DNA of 64,000 bases from Sphingobium herbicidovorans (GTDB taxonomy: Bacteria; Pseudomonadota; Alphaproteobacteria; Sphingomonadales; Sphingomonadaceae). This document shows, in pieces, positions 1-8,365 of the stretch. The notes below the pieces were generated by a model, which did no database searches, was not told the origin of the DNA, and saw only the letters and a program-made list of their open reading frames with translations. Position numbers and translations under genes: made by a program. The stretch lies in the NCBI RefSeq assembly GCF_002080435.1, contig NZ_CP020539.1, forward strand, positions 770,001 through 834,000, read 5' to 3'. Position 1 is the stretch's first letter. Each line of letters begins with the position of its first letter.

Positions 1-698
1 AGAAATCGCGGGATGTCGGCGCGTATGTCGCCGTCCGCTACCCCTTGGCTGCCGACATTCCCCGCCAGAAGACCGCGTCCAAGGGGAGAAAAGGCGACGA
101 AACCGATCCCCAATTCCTTGCATGCATCGAGCACTGCGATTTCCGGATTGCGCGTCCAAGGCGAATATTCGGTCTGGACCGCCGCGATCGGATGCATCGA
201 ATGCGCGCGCCGGATCGTGGCCGCCGACATTTCCGACAGACCGATTGCGCCGATCTTGCCTTCCTCCTTCGCTCGCACGAGAGCGCCTAACGATTCCTCA
301 AGCGGCACCTTCGGGTCCAGACGGTGCATATAATAGAGGTCGATATGATCTACACGCAGCCGCCGCAATGAATGCTCCAGCACGCGGACTATGGCTTGCG
401 GAGACCCGTCGATACCGCGTTTGCCATCAATCTCGGCCAACACGCATTTGCTTGCCAGGGTGAACTCCCTTCGCCGATGCATCAGCGTCCGGCCCAACAG
501 CTCTTCATTGCGGCCAAAACCATAGAGCGCCGCAGTGTCGAAAAAGGTGACGCCCGAATCGAGCGCGTGAAGCAAGAGCCGCTCCGCGGCCGCAGCGTCC
601 GGGCGAGGAAGATAGCCATGGCTAAGGTTCATGCAGCCAAGTCCGATGGCCGACACGCTGAATGGTCCGATTTGACGATCGAGCAGGGATGAAGGCAT
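1..698 (-). CDS. Aldo/keto reductase (3' end outside window)
   Basis: Reading the reverse strand from an ATG at 698 gives an uninterrupted 232-codon frame that runs off the left edge. It carries the aldo/keto reductase catalytic tetrad: Asp54 and Tyr59 in FFDTAALYG, Lys84 in ASKC, and His125 in YYMHRLD, plus the family's NEELLG stretch. These enzymes reduce aldehydes or ketones with NADPH in the cytoplasm; the substrate cannot be read from sequence. The C-terminal third with the NADPH-binding end of the barrel is missing only because the window stops. It is divergent from parA, with a 181-bp gap between them. Family assignment is firm, specificity is unknown. Confidence 0.88.
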   Translation of the reverse strand, partial: MPSSLLDRQIGPFSVSAIGLGCMNLSHGYLPRPDAAAAERLLLHALDSGVTFFDTAALYGFGRNEELLGRTLMHRRREFTLASKCVLAEIDGKRGIDGSPQAIVRVLEHSLRRLRVDHIDLYYMHRLDPKVPLEESLGALVRAKEEGKIGAIGLSEMSAATIRRAHSMHPIAAVQTEYSPWTRNPEIAVLDACKELGIGFVAFSPLGRGLLAGNVGSQGVADGDIRADIPRF

Positions 699-819
699 GC
701 GTCGTTCCTTAATAAGAGGCCTTTCGCCCCCGGTCGCCCGAAGCCGCGATCAGCCCTGACATGATGCCGCCTTATAGCTGCCCGGCCGAGCGCATCAAAT
801 TTTGCGGCAGATTGCGAAA

Positions 820-859
820 TTGAAGTATATCTGCGATAGCATAAGCGGATAAGCTTCAA
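820..859. promoter_or_regulatory. Possible parA operator (inverted repeat)
   Basis: TTGAAG at 820-825 is mirrored by CTTCAA at 854-859, just upstream of the parA start at 880. ParA proteins with an N-terminal HTH commonly autorepress from such positions. The arms are short (6 bp) and the spacing wide (28 nt), so this could be chance. Confidence 0.25.
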
Positions 860-879
860 CTTTCGAGCCGGGGTCAGAA

Positions 880-2076
880 ATGAACGCAATTGTTGACCAG
901 ATTGGCGACCTTGCCCAAGCCGGCGAAAAGATGGTCGAAAGGCTGCGGCGCAAGGCGTTTTTGCCCGACAGCCGCAAGGAACTCAACATCCGCTTTGGCA
1001 TTGCCGAGGCCGCGCAGTTGCTGGGCTGCTCCACGAATCGCATCCGCATGGCAGAGGATGACGGTCGCCTCCCCCCTGCCCCACCGACCGGCAATGGCCG
1101 GCGCCCGGGCTATACGGTCGATGAACTTTTGAACATGCGGCAGGTGCTGGGCGCCAGTCCGGAACGCATGCCGCTCGACATACCGGCGATCATCGCGGTG
1201 CAGAATTTCAAGGGTGGCGTCGGTAAATCAACCGTCACCACGCATCTGGCCCATTATTTCGCAGTGCAAGGCTATCGCGTCCTGGTGGTCGATTGCGACA
1301 GCCAGGCCACCACGACGACCTTGTTCGGCTTCAACCCGCATTTCAACATCCAGCGGGAAGAGACGCTTTACCCCTATTTGTCGATCGATCCGACGCAGGT
1401 CGACCTTCTCTATGCGGTCAAGCATACCGCCTGGCCTAATGTCGACCTCATCCCGTCGAACCTTGAGCTGTTTGACGTGGAATATGAACTGGCGGCGGCG
1501 GGCAGCGACGGCGGATCGGTTCTGGCGGCGCGCTTTCGCAAGCTCAAGCAGGGCCTGATGGATCTTGCCCGTCATTATGATGTGGTTCTGCTCGACCCGC
1601 CACCAGCGTTGGGCACCATCAGCCTGGCCGTAATGCAGGCAGCCAACGCGCTGCTGGTGCCGCTGGCCGCGACCACGCCCGACTTTTGCTCGACCGTCCA
1701 GTTTCTTTCGATGATGGACCAGGTCATCGGCCAGTTGCAGACCGCCGGAATTTCGGTCGATTATCAGTTTATCCGGCTGCTTTGCTCAAAATTCGACAGC
1801 AATGATCCCAGCCATTCGATGGTTCGGGCCATTATGGAGCAGAGCTTTGGCCCTGCCCTTCTCCCCATCCCCATCCTGGACAGCGCGGAGATCAGTCATG
1901 CGGCGCTGCGCATGATGACCGTTTATGAGCTGGAGAAGCCGATCGGTACGCCGCGCACGCACAAGCGCTGCCGCGCCAATCTGGACGAGGCAATGGGTCA
2001 GATCGAGGCGCTGGTCCGCCAAAGCTGGGGCCGCGTAGCTCCGGCGCGGGAAGAGGATATCGTCAATGCGGCCTGA
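880..2076 (+). CDS. parA: ParA/RepA partition ATPase
   Basis: 398 aa. An N-terminal MerR-like helix-turn-helix segment (about residues 35-90, with AAQLLGCSTNRIRMAEDDGR) precedes a deviant Walker A P-loop KGGVGKS at 111-117, followed by VVDCDSQATTT and a VVLLDPPPALG Walker B region. This is the architecture of the large, HTH-bearing ParA/RepA class that segregates low-copy plasmids and secondary chromosomes and usually represses its own operon. The ATG at 880 follows a GGGGT-type Shine-Dalgarno. parB lies 224 bp downstream and the initiator gene follows, the order seen in repABC-like modules. The call is secure; autoregulation is inferred from family behaviour. Confidence 0.95.
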   Translation: MNAIVDQIGDLAQAGEKMVERLRRKAFLPDSRKELNIRFGIAEAAQLLGCSTNRIRMAEDDGRLPPAPPTGNGRRPGYTVDELLNMRQVLGASPERMPLDIPAIIAVQNFKGGVGKSTVTTHLAHYFAVQGYRVLVVDCDSQATTTTLFGFNPHFNIQREETLYPYLSIDPTQVDLLYAVKHTAWPNVDLIPSNLELFDVEYELAAAGSDGGSVLAARFRKLKQGLMDLARHYDVVLLDPPPALGTISLAVMQAANALLVPLAATTPDFCSTVQFLSMMDQVIGQLQTAGISVDYQFIRLLCSKFDSNDPSHSMVRAIMEQSFGPALLPIPILDSAEISHAALRMMTVYELEKPIGTPRTHKRCRANLDEAMGQIEALVRQSWGRVAPAREEDIVNAA

Positions 2077-2086
2077 GACCTGGTTC

Positions 2087-2230
2087 ACGCAGAGGCGCGG
2101 AGGCGTCGGGATTTTGCACTCCCCGGCAGGCGGAACGCCCTTTTTGACGGGACAGTCCAGTCCTTCCGCTGGTTTGAAAAGAGCTGCTCTGTCCCAGGCG
2201 CGGCCTCTCCGGGTCTCCGCGTCACCGCGT
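2087..2230. repeat. Imperfect inverted repeat between parA and parB
   Basis: A left arm around 2087-2112 (TTCACGCAGAGGCGCGGAGG) is roughly mirrored by a right arm around 2200-2228 (TCTCCGGGTCTCCGCGTCAC). The arms resemble the CGCAGAGGCGCGGAGGC elements I associate with intergenic regions of many alphaproteobacteria. It has no convincing gene; a short frame at 2066-2311 has no ribosome-binding site and overlaps both neighbours. A role in mRNA processing between parA and parB is possible but not shown. Confidence 0.4.
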
Positions 2231-2300
2231 AAGTACAAAAACCTCCTGTCCTACAGGCGGTTGTTCACTTTATGTTCCCCGCGAATCGGAGGACAGAGCC

Positions 2301-3407
2301 ATGGCGCGTAAACAATCAGATTATCTGGCGGCCTTACTGTCGGACGAGGCGGAGGCCCCCGCTCCCGCATCAGAAGCGGTGAACGAAGTTGTTGGAGAGG
2401 CAGAGGCGGAGCCAATCCCCTCCCCTGCTGCGACTGCCGCCCCGGCGCGTCTAGAACGAGCGCGGGGTTCGACGCTCCTCGGGCGCGAAACCGCCTTGGC
2501 CAGGCTTGCGTCGGGTGAGGTCCGGCAGGTCACGCAATTACTGCTGGACCCGGCCAAGGTCCGCATATGGCCCGGCAACGCCAGGCTGTATCAGCATCTG
2601 ACCGAAGATAATTGCCGCGAGCTGATCGATTCAATCATCGCCGAGGGTGGGCAGAAGGTGCCTGCCGTCGTGCGCCGGGTCGAGGGCGACCCCTACCATG
2701 ACTATGAAGTGATCGCGGGTACGCGGCGTCATTTTTCGATCAGCTGGCTGCGCAGGCATAGCTATCCCGACATGATGTTCGTGGCGCAGGTTGCCCAGTT
2801 GGACGACGAGGCAGCTTTCCGCCTGGCCGACCTGGAAAATCGCGCGCGCAAGGATGTCACCGATCTTGAGCGCGCTCGCAATTATGCGGAGGCGCTGGGC
2901 ACGCACTATGGCAGCCATCTGACCCGCATGGCCGAACGGTTGAAGCTGTCCAAAGGCTGGCTCAGCAAGATGATAAAAGTCGCGGGCATCCCCGACGACA
3001 TCATCGAGGCATTCCCTTCGCCGGGCGAGGTGCAGTTGAAACCCGCCTATCCCTTGGCTCAGGCGCTTGATAATCATGCGGCTGCCACGATTATCCATGC
3101 CGAGGCGGCCCGCCTTGCCACGACACAGCGGGAACGCCGCGCCGCTGGGGCACCACCCATCCCTGCGGTCGAGATATTGAAGCGACTGCTTGATGCGCCG
3201 CGCGTCGCGGTTTCCGAGCCGAAGGAAGAACCCTTCACCTGGACTACACGCTATGGCCGCCCTGCCCTGACCGTCCAATCGGCCAACCGCCAGGGTATCA
3301 CCATCCGCTTTCATGCAGGATCAGGCGCGGACATGGAAACGCTGGCGACGGCGCTACGCGACACACTTGAACATCTTGAGCGGCGAGGGATGGGCTTACA
3401 GCAGTGA
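2301..3407 (+). CDS. parB: ParB/RepB partition protein
   Basis: 368 aa, start fixed by AATCGGAGGACAGAGCC just before the ATG. A low-complexity acidic/Ala-Pro N-terminus (about 1-60) is followed by the ParB/Srx-like N-domain with the GTRRHFSISW box around residue 140 (the CTPase/DNA-entrapment region of ParB proteins). Next come a DLERARNYAEAL linker and an HTH region (LKLSKGWLSKMIKVAGIP) around 210-235, and a C-terminal RepB-like domain. It should bind the two palindromic sites at 3469 and 3537 directly downstream and work with ParA in segregation. A clear paralogue without a ParA partner lies at 57176-58165. Confidence 0.95.
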   Translation: MARKQSDYLAALLSDEAEAPAPASEAVNEVVGEAEAEPIPSPAATAAPARLERARGSTLLGRETALARLASGEVRQVTQLLLDPAKVRIWPGNARLYQHLTEDNCRELIDSIIAEGGQKVPAVVRRVEGDPYHDYEVIAGTRRHFSISWLRRHSYPDMMFVAQVAQLDDEAAFRLADLENRARKDVTDLERARNYAEALGTHYGSHLTRMAERLKLSKGWLSKMIKVAGIPDDIIEAFPSPGEVQLKPAYPLAQALDNHAAATIIHAEAARLATTQRERRAAGAPPIPAVEILKRLLDAPRVAVSEPKEEPFTWTTRYGRPALTVQSANRQGITIRFHAGSGADMETLATALRDTLEHLERRGMGLQQ

Positions 3408-3468
3408 CACGCTCGGGGGGCATATTGAAAGAATGATTGGGGGGTGGAGGCACGCCCCACCCTCTACT

Positions 3469-3484
3469 GTTTCCCCGGGGAAAC
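3469..3484. promoter_or_regulatory. parS-like partition site 1
   Basis: A perfect 16-bp palindrome, GTTTCCCCGGGGAAAC, that fits the repABC parS consensus GTTNNCNNNNGNNAAC at every fixed position. It sits 61 bp after the parB stop. A second identical copy follows at 3537. Sequence and location support ParB binding; binding itself is inferred. Confidence 0.8.
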
Positions 3485-3533
3485 GGGCCCATTCCCCTGC
3501 GCCCAAGCATGTTGCGCACCCCTGCCCTGCCCT

Positions 3534-3555
3534 CCTGTTTCCCCGGGGAAACAGG
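3534..3555. promoter_or_regulatory. parS-like partition site 2
   Basis: A second copy of GTTTCCCCGGGGAAAC (3537-3552) whose dyad symmetry extends by CCT/AGG on each side to 22 bp (3534-3555). It lies 38 bp before the initiator ATG at 3594, so ParB binding here could also influence initiator expression. The two centres are 68 bp apart, between six and seven helical turns. Confidence 0.8.
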
Positions 3556-3593
3556 TTCACCTCGGCAGGCTACGCTGTTGCGAGTATCCGCTC

Positions 3594-4802
3594 ATGAACC
3601 GCGCCGGCAAAACAGAGCTTAACGACCAGTTCGAGCTGTTCCTGCCCTATATCGCGGACATGCCGCTGCGCGACCAGCGCGAGATGATGGAGCGCCCCTT
3701 CTTCAGCCTTGCCAAGTCCAAGCGGGTGAAGCCGATCGATTACACATCGCCTGATGGCAAGGCGTGGGTCCATGTATCGGCCAATCCAGATTATGGCATG
3801 GCCACGATATGGGATGCCGACATCCTCATATATTGCGCATCCATTCTCGCCGACATGGCGCGCCGTGGTGTCAATGATGTGCCACGCAAGTTGCACCTGA
3901 TGCCTTATGACCTGCTGCGCGCCATTCATAGACCCACCACCGGGCGCGCTTACGAACTGCTGGGGCAGTCACTCGACCGGCTTGTCTCAACCACGATAAA
4001 GACAAACATTCGGGCGGAAAATCGCCGCGAAGCCACCTTCAGCTGGTTGGATGGCTGGACCCAGCTTGTCGATGAGCGCACGGAGCGTTCTCGCGGCATG
4101 ACAATAGAGCTTTCAAACTGGTTCTATGAAGGCGTGCTGATGCAGGGAGGCGTCCTGTCCATCGATCGCGCCTATTTCGACCTGACCGGCGGGCGCGAAC
4201 GCTGGCTGTACAAGGTTGCGCGCAAGCATGCGGGCGGGGCAGGGGAGGGGGGGTTTGCCATCTCCATGCCTACGCTGTTTGAAAAGTCCGGAGCAGAAGG
4301 CGCGTACCGCCGCTTTAAGTTCGAGATCGCCAAGATCGCCGAGCGCGACCCTTTGCCCGGCTATACGCTGCTACTCGAACAGCCCGAGGGAAAGCGTGAA
4401 CCGTCTCTTCGCATGCGGCGGCGGGCGGTGGAAGCACAGCGGATCGCCACGAAGCCGAACGGGGCAGGGAATAGTGATGCGCGTGCCCCTGCATCGGCAA
4501 CTGCAAAGGGGAGGGGTTCGAACCACGCCCCCGCGATCGACCAGGCCGAGCAGCAATTCGATGCCCGCGATGTCATCCGCAGGACCGTGGTGGGACTGTC
4601 GACCAAGGCGAGCGCTGGTGAGCTTACTGACGCAACGCTTGCCGCCCTGCGCGCTGATTGTCCGGGTTGGGATTATCAGTCACTGCATCAGGATTTCCGT
4701 AATTGGCTGGATGCCGATCCCACCCGGACGCCCGTCAATTACCAGAAGGCGTTCATCGGGTTTGTCCGCCGGTTTCATGAGAAGAACCGCCACCGTCTTT
4801 GA
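3594..4802 (+). CDS. repA: Replication initiator protein, RPA family
   Basis: 402 aa from the ATG at 3594. An open frame continues upstream to 3444 but would run through both parS palindromes, so the shorter start is preferred. The N-terminal block (FFSLAKSKRVKPIDY, about residues 44-58) and following region (DADILIYCAS, RRGVNDVPRKLHLMPYDLLR) match what I know as the replication initiator protein A family of sphingomonad and rhizobial plasmids. The C-terminal ~110 residues are poorly conserved and basic. It should recognise the iterons that begin just past its stop codon. Partition genes upstream and iterons downstream complete a self-contained replicon module. Confidence 0.9.
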   Translation: MNRAGKTELNDQFELFLPYIADMPLRDQREMMERPFFSLAKSKRVKPIDYTSPDGKAWVHVSANPDYGMATIWDADILIYCASILADMARRGVNDVPRKLHLMPYDLLRAIHRPTTGRAYELLGQSLDRLVSTTIKTNIRAENRREATFSWLDGWTQLVDERTERSRGMTIELSNWFYEGVLMQGGVLSIDRAYFDLTGGRERWLYKVARKHAGGAGEGGFAISMPTLFEKSGAEGAYRRFKFEIAKIAERDPLPGYTLLLEQPEGKREPSLRMRRRAVEAQRIATKPNGAGNSDARAPASATAKGRGSNHAPAIDQAEQQFDARDVIRRTVVGLSTKASAGELTDATLAALRADCPGWDYQSLHQDFRNWLDADPTRTPVNYQKAFIGFVRRFHEKNRHRL

Positions 4803-4861
4803 CGTTTGCGCCTTCCGGCCATTCACCAGTTCTCAGTCAAAGACACGGCTTCACGCATCAT

Positions 4862-4878
4862 GCGTTCCCGAAGTGTCG
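4862..4878 (-). repeat. Inverted iteron-like copy
   Basis: Read on the reverse strand this is CGACACTTCGGGAACGC, matching the first iteron at 14 of 17 positions. It is about 160 bp from the main array and in opposite orientation, a layout often used for initiator autoregulation or handcuffing. Confidence 0.5.
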
Positions 4879-4932
4879 GTTGCAGCGCAGCGGCGCGGAC
4901 CAAATCAGAGCCAGCCTCGCTCCGCCTCAAAT

Positions 4933-4941
4933 TAATCCACA
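4933..4941 (+). other. DnaA-box-like sequence
   Basis: TAATCCACA differs from the DnaA box TTATCCACA at one position. It lies between the initiator stop and the iterons, where host DnaA boxes are usual. Confidence 0.4.
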
Positions 4942-5020
4942 GCTTTTGAACGACATTCCTGAGCGCATGGGTCGAACTGATTCAACTGCCGCCCGCCATT
5001 CCGTACCCGATGGCGACCTT

Positions 5021-5125
5021 CGACATTCCAGGAACGCTTCACGCACCTTCAGGAACAGATTCCCGACATATCAGGAACGGCGGTCACGACACTCCGGGAA
5101 CGAAGATACGATCCTCCAGGAACGG
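5021..5125 (+). repeat. Iteron array, five 17-bp direct repeats
   Basis: Copies start at 5021, 5042, 5064, 5087 and 5109 (spacings 21, 22, 23, 22), consensus about CGACATTCCAGGAACGS with an almost invariant AGGAAC core (GGGAAC in copy four). Two-turn phasing puts the initiator on one face of the DNA, which is characteristic of iteron origins and of copy-number control by initiator handcuffing. Confidence 0.85.
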
Positions 5126-5271
5126 CGCCTTGCGCGCGACTCGCGCATTTCAGCCGAATATCCGGCCTTTGAAACGCGCTAACTCCTTAACTTTCTAAGA
5201 AACCTTATAACCAGTGCGATAGTCATATTTGGGAAGAGAAGATGGAGGACAGGAAAAACGACTAGGTCATC

Positions 5272-6222
5272 CTAAATCCCGCGGACGGATAGCAGATCCC
5301 CCGCCGCATGCTCCACTTGCGCGATCAACTTCGTCGCGCCTTGGTGCGAAATGCCCAGAAGGCGCGCGACAGCCACCTTGCTAAGCCCCGGATAGGCAAG
5401 GCCAAGCCGCATCAGCAACGGTGCTTTGCTACGTTTCGTGACCTGCAACTCCTGCGGCAGTTTCCTCAGCCGCGCCTCTATGCGATCCAGGTCGGCAAGG
5501 CCCGCCTTGGCTTGCCGCCCGATCATCGCTGTCAGCTGCATCGTCAGGACGCCGACGTCCGCACCGGGAAAGCGAGGCATATCGACGAAAGATGGCAAGC
5601 GGCGCAATGTCAGGCCCGCCGTTTCGAAGGCCGTCGGCAAATGCGCCGCCACAACCCAACCCAGATCCGATCGGCGCGGATCAAGGCGCAATTGCCGCCC
5701 ATCGGCCGTTGTGAGCAGCTGCCCGCCACTGATGGGAGCCGCCAGACCCTCTCGCGCGGCGATAAACCGCTCCGCAACGCCTTCCAGACTTGCACTGGGG
5801 TAGGGCGCTTCGACAAGCGCCTGAACCGCCCGCCAAGCCGGACCAAAGCGTATCAGGTCCTCTGGCGCCCAGACTTCCGCTTCCTTGCGATCGTCCAACA
5901 GTCGCCGCGACACGTTAAGCGTCGCCCTGGCGATGGGATCGCGGCTGCTTTCCGTCGCCGACAGGGCAAAATGGACCAGTGCCGCGATTGACAAGGGGTC
6001 GTTCAACCCTTCGCTGTGGCGCGGTGGCGGTGTCCGTCCGCAAATCCAGTCCTGCAAGTCCTTGACCCCGATCGGAACGGAAGCGACCGTGGCCAGCATG
6101 GCTGCGCCCTTGAGCCTCGCCCTGGCGAGCCAGATGTCTGCGGCAGGGCTGTTTGCAAGCCTTCCATCAAGGCGACCGAGGAGTAGAAGCGCTTCGCCCG
6201 GAGAGGAGGAAAAATCCAACAT
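5272..6222 (-). CDS. Helix-turn-helix protein (DUF1612/HTH_13-like)
   Basis: 316 aa on the reverse strand, convergent with the replication module. The C-terminus contains a clear helix-turn-helix, KVAVARLLGISHQGATKLI, about residues 280-300, preceded by an alpha-helical domain with no motif I can name. The layout resembles the RHE_PE00001-type proteins (DUF1612 followed by an HTH_13 domain) that recur on rhizobial and sphingomonad plasmids near replication loci, here perhaps lacking an N-terminal Fic-like part. Function is unknown; DNA binding is likely. Its start (ATG at 6222) faces htpG across a 214-bp divergent region carrying short repeats at 6248-6288. Confidence 0.75.
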   Translation of the reverse strand: MLDFSSSPGEALLLLGRLDGRLANSPAADIWLARARLKGAAMLATVASVPIGVKDLQDWICGRTPPPRHSEGLNDPLSIAALVHFALSATESSRDPIARATLNVSRRLLDDRKEAEVWAPEDLIRFGPAWRAVQALVEAPYPSASLEGVAERFIAAREGLAAPISGGQLLTTADGRQLRLDPRRSDLGWVVAAHLPTAFETAGLTLRRLPSFVDMPRFPGADVGVLTMQLTAMIGRQAKAGLADLDRIEARLRKLPQELQVTKRSKAPLLMRLGLAYPGLSKVAVARLLGISHQGATKLIAQVEHAAGDLLSVRGI

Positions 6223-6247
6223 TTCTCTGCCTTAGCGCGTTATTGAA

Positions 6248-6288
6248 TACAACTAAACAGATAGGTTGGTTGTACCGTCTTTTTGTAC
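6248..6288. promoter_or_regulatory. Possible operator of the HTH gene
   Basis: TACAAC (6248-6253) is mirrored by GTTGTA (6269-6274), and TTGTAC occurs twice in direct orientation (6270-6275, 6283-6288), just upstream of the HTH gene start. Autoregulation would fit, but the repeats are short. Confidence 0.3.
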
Positions 6289-6366
6289 GCTATCGGCTTT
6301 TGCTATTGGGTCGAAAGCGCCAGAGCGGGCATGCTGATCCAACGGTTGCCGGAAATTCCAGTCCCG

Positions 6367-6395
6367 CTTGAAAGCAACGGTCCTCCGCGCCATCT
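6367..6395 (+). promoter_or_regulatory. Sigma-32-type heat-shock promoter for htpG
   Basis: CTTGAAA (6367-6373), a 14-nt spacer and CGCCATCT (6388-6395) closely match the RpoH promoter consensus CTTGAAA-N(12-14)-CCCCATNT. Transcription would begin about 35 nt before the htpG ATG at 6437. Heat-shock control of htpG by RpoH is well established in proteobacteria. Confidence 0.7.
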
Positions 6396-6436
6396 GTCCG
6401 GCGGCTGAACTTTAGTGGAGGGCATGAAAGAACGCC

Positions 6437-8317
6437 ATGACGAACCCGACCGACGTTGCTGTGGAAACCCGTTCCTTCGAGGCTGACGTAGCCAAATTGC
6501 TGCACATGATGGTGCATTCGGTCTATTCGGACAAGGATGTGTTCCTGCGCGAACTCATCTCCAACGCCGCCGATGCTTGCGAAAAGCTGCGCTATGAAAG
6601 CCTGAGCGATCCCACGCTGGCGGGCAGTGACAGCGCCAGCGTCACGGTCACCCTCGATCCTGACGCACGCCAGATAATCGTCGAGGATAATGGCATTGGC
6701 ATGAGCGAGGCGGAACTGGTCGAGGCGCTTGGCACGATCGCGCGTTCGGGGACGAAGGCGTTCATGGATCGCATCGCGACGGCCAGGGAAGCGGAAGGGA
6801 CGCAGCTTATCGGCCAGTTCGGCGTCGGTTTCTATTCGGCTTTCATGGTCGCCGACCGTGTCGATGTGTTCTCGCGCCGCGCGGGTGCGGATCAGGCCGC
6901 GCACTGGTGTTCCGATGGCCTTGGCACCTATACCGTTCAGCCTGCCGATACGGCGGAAGCACCGGTACGTGGCACCCGCGTCACCCTGCGCCTTAAGGAA
7001 GATGCGTCCGCCTACACCGAGCGCTATCGCACCCAGCAGATCATAAAGGATCAGTCCGGTCATGTGCCGGTGCCGATCTTCCTCAAGGAAAAGCCCGATG
7101 CGGAAGCCGAGCAGATCGCGGATGGCGCGGCGCTCTGGACCAAGCCCAAGAGCGAGATCAGCGAGGAAGATTACACCGATTTCTATCGCAGCGTAGCCGG
7201 GCAGTTCGACCAGCCCGCGCTGACGCTGCATTATCGGGCGGAGGGGCTGCACGAATATGCGGTGCTGGCCTTCATTCCTGAAGTGAAGCCCTTCGACCTC
7301 TTCGATCCCGACCGGACGGGCCGGATGAAGCTCTATGTTCGCCGCGTCTTCATTACCGACGAGGCCGAGATTCTGCCGCGTTACCTGCGGTTCGTTCGCG
7401 GCCTCGTCGATTCCAGCGATCTGCCGCTCAACGTCTCGCGCGAGATGATCCAGCAGAGCCCCGTTCTGGCAGCGATCCAGAAGGGGGTGAGCAACCGCGT
7501 TCTTACCGAACTGGAAAAGCTGTCCGCCAAGGACGGCGATGCGTATATAAAATTCTGGGATGATTTCGGCGCCGTGCTGAAGGAGGGGCTGTACGAGGAT
7601 TATACCCGGCGGGAGCAACTGCTGGGCCTGTCGCGCTTCAAATCGACCGTGTCCGGGGAAGGTTGGCGCTCGCTCAAGGACTATGCGGATGGGATGAAGG
7701 AGAACCAGACGGCAATCTATTATGCCACCGGTTCCGATCTCGATCGCCTCGCGTCTTCACCTCAACTGGAAGGTTTTCGCGCCCGTGGAATCGAGGTTCT
7801 TCTGCTGACGGACCAGGTGGACAGCTTCTGGGTCACCGCAGGCGTCGATTATGACGGCAAGCCGTTCAAATCGGTGACGCAGGGCCTTGCCGACCTCAGC
7901 CTGATTCCGCCTGCCGAGGGAGAAACGACCCCGCCTGCCGCTTCGGAAGAGGTCAACGATTTCATCGCCTTCGCCAAGGATTTGCTCAAGGATGAAGTGT
8001 CCGATGTTCGCGTTTCGGAGCGTTTGACCGAAAGCCCTGTCTGCCTTGTCGCGGCGGAACATGGCATGGACAGACAGCTGGAAAAGATGCTTGCCGCCGC
8101 CGGACGTGGAGGCGGGGCTTCGGCGCCCGTGCTGGAACTCAATCCCCGGCACAGCCTTATCGCGAAGCTGAGCGAGTTGCGGGATAATCCGGCATTGCGC
8201 GAAGATGCGGCCCGGCTGCTGCTGGATGAAGCCCGCATTGCCGACGGAGAATTGCCCGTCGATCCGCGTGCCTTTGCGGAAAGACTTGGCCGGATCATGG
8301 CCAAGGCGCTTGGATGA
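6437..8317 (+). CDS. htpG: Molecular chaperone HtpG (Hsp90)
   Basis: 626 aa, the usual length for bacterial Hsp90. The GHKL ATPase domain is intact: ELISNAADA with catalytic Glu39 and Mg-binding Asn43, then EDNGIGM and GQFGVGFYS. The middle domain (FDLFDPDRTG, VRRVFITDEAE, LPLNVSREMIQ) and C-terminal dimerisation domain follow. HtpG is an ATP-driven cytoplasmic dimeric chaperone for stressed client proteins. The sigma-32-like promoter at 6367 supports heat-shock induction, and a strong hairpin closes the gene at 8328. A core-type gene beside a plasmid-type origin fits a chromid or large secondary replicon. Confidence 0.97.
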   Translation: MTNPTDVAVETRSFEADVAKLLHMMVHSVYSDKDVFLRELISNAADACEKLRYESLSDPTLAGSDSASVTVTLDPDARQIIVEDNGIGMSEAELVEALGTIARSGTKAFMDRIATAREAEGTQLIGQFGVGFYSAFMVADRVDVFSRRAGADQAAHWCSDGLGTYTVQPADTAEAPVRGTRVTLRLKEDASAYTERYRTQQIIKDQSGHVPVPIFLKEKPDAEAEQIADGAALWTKPKSEISEEDYTDFYRSVAGQFDQPALTLHYRAEGLHEYAVLAFIPEVKPFDLFDPDRTGRMKLYVRRVFITDEAEILPRYLRFVRGLVDSSDLPLNVSREMIQQSPVLAAIQKGVSNRVLTELEKLSAKDGDAYIKFWDDFGAVLKEGLYEDYTRREQLLGLSRFKSTVSGEGWRSLKDYADGMKENQTAIYYATGSDLDRLASSPQLEGFRARGIEVLLLTDQVDSFWVTAGVDYDGKPFKSVTQGLADLSLIPPAEGETTPPAASEEVNDFIAFAKDLLKDEVSDVRVSERLTESPVCLVAAEHGMDRQLEKMLAAAGRGGGASAPVLELNPRHSLIAKLSELRDNPALREDAARLLLDEARIADGELPVDPRAFAERLGRIMAKALG

Positions 8318-8327
8318 TGCGTAAAAT

Positions 8328-8351
8328 GCTGGCCCGTTATGCCGGGCCAGC
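8328..8351. terminator. Bidirectional hairpin terminator
   Basis: GCTGGCCCG (8328-8336), loop TTATGC, then CGGGCCAGC (8343-8351): a perfect 9-bp stem between the convergent ends of htpG (8317) and the NTF2-like gene (8366). There is no strong U-tract on either side. Confidence 0.65.
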
Positions 8352-8365
8352 CCATTGTCTACGCT

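Larger units (their letters stand above)
4803..5271. other. Replication origin region (oriV)
   Basis: This gene-free 469-bp stretch lies between the initiator and a convergent HTH gene. It holds five direct 17-bp iterons with ~22-bp spacing (5021-5125), an inverted iteron-like copy (4862-4878), a partial copy (4951-4959), a DnaA-like box (4933-4941), and a markedly A/T-rich stretch at about 5177-5250 that could be the unwinding element. The arrangement is that of iteron-controlled origins. Open frames here have no ribosome-binding site and overlap the repeats, so I do not call genes. Confidence 0.8.

Noticed and set aside
2066..2311. 81-codon frame between parA and parB
   Set aside because: No ribosome-binding site, overlaps both neighbours, and falls on the inverted repeat.
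4803..5182. Short open frames after the initiator gene
   Set aside because: They run through the iterons and DnaA-like box with no start signals.
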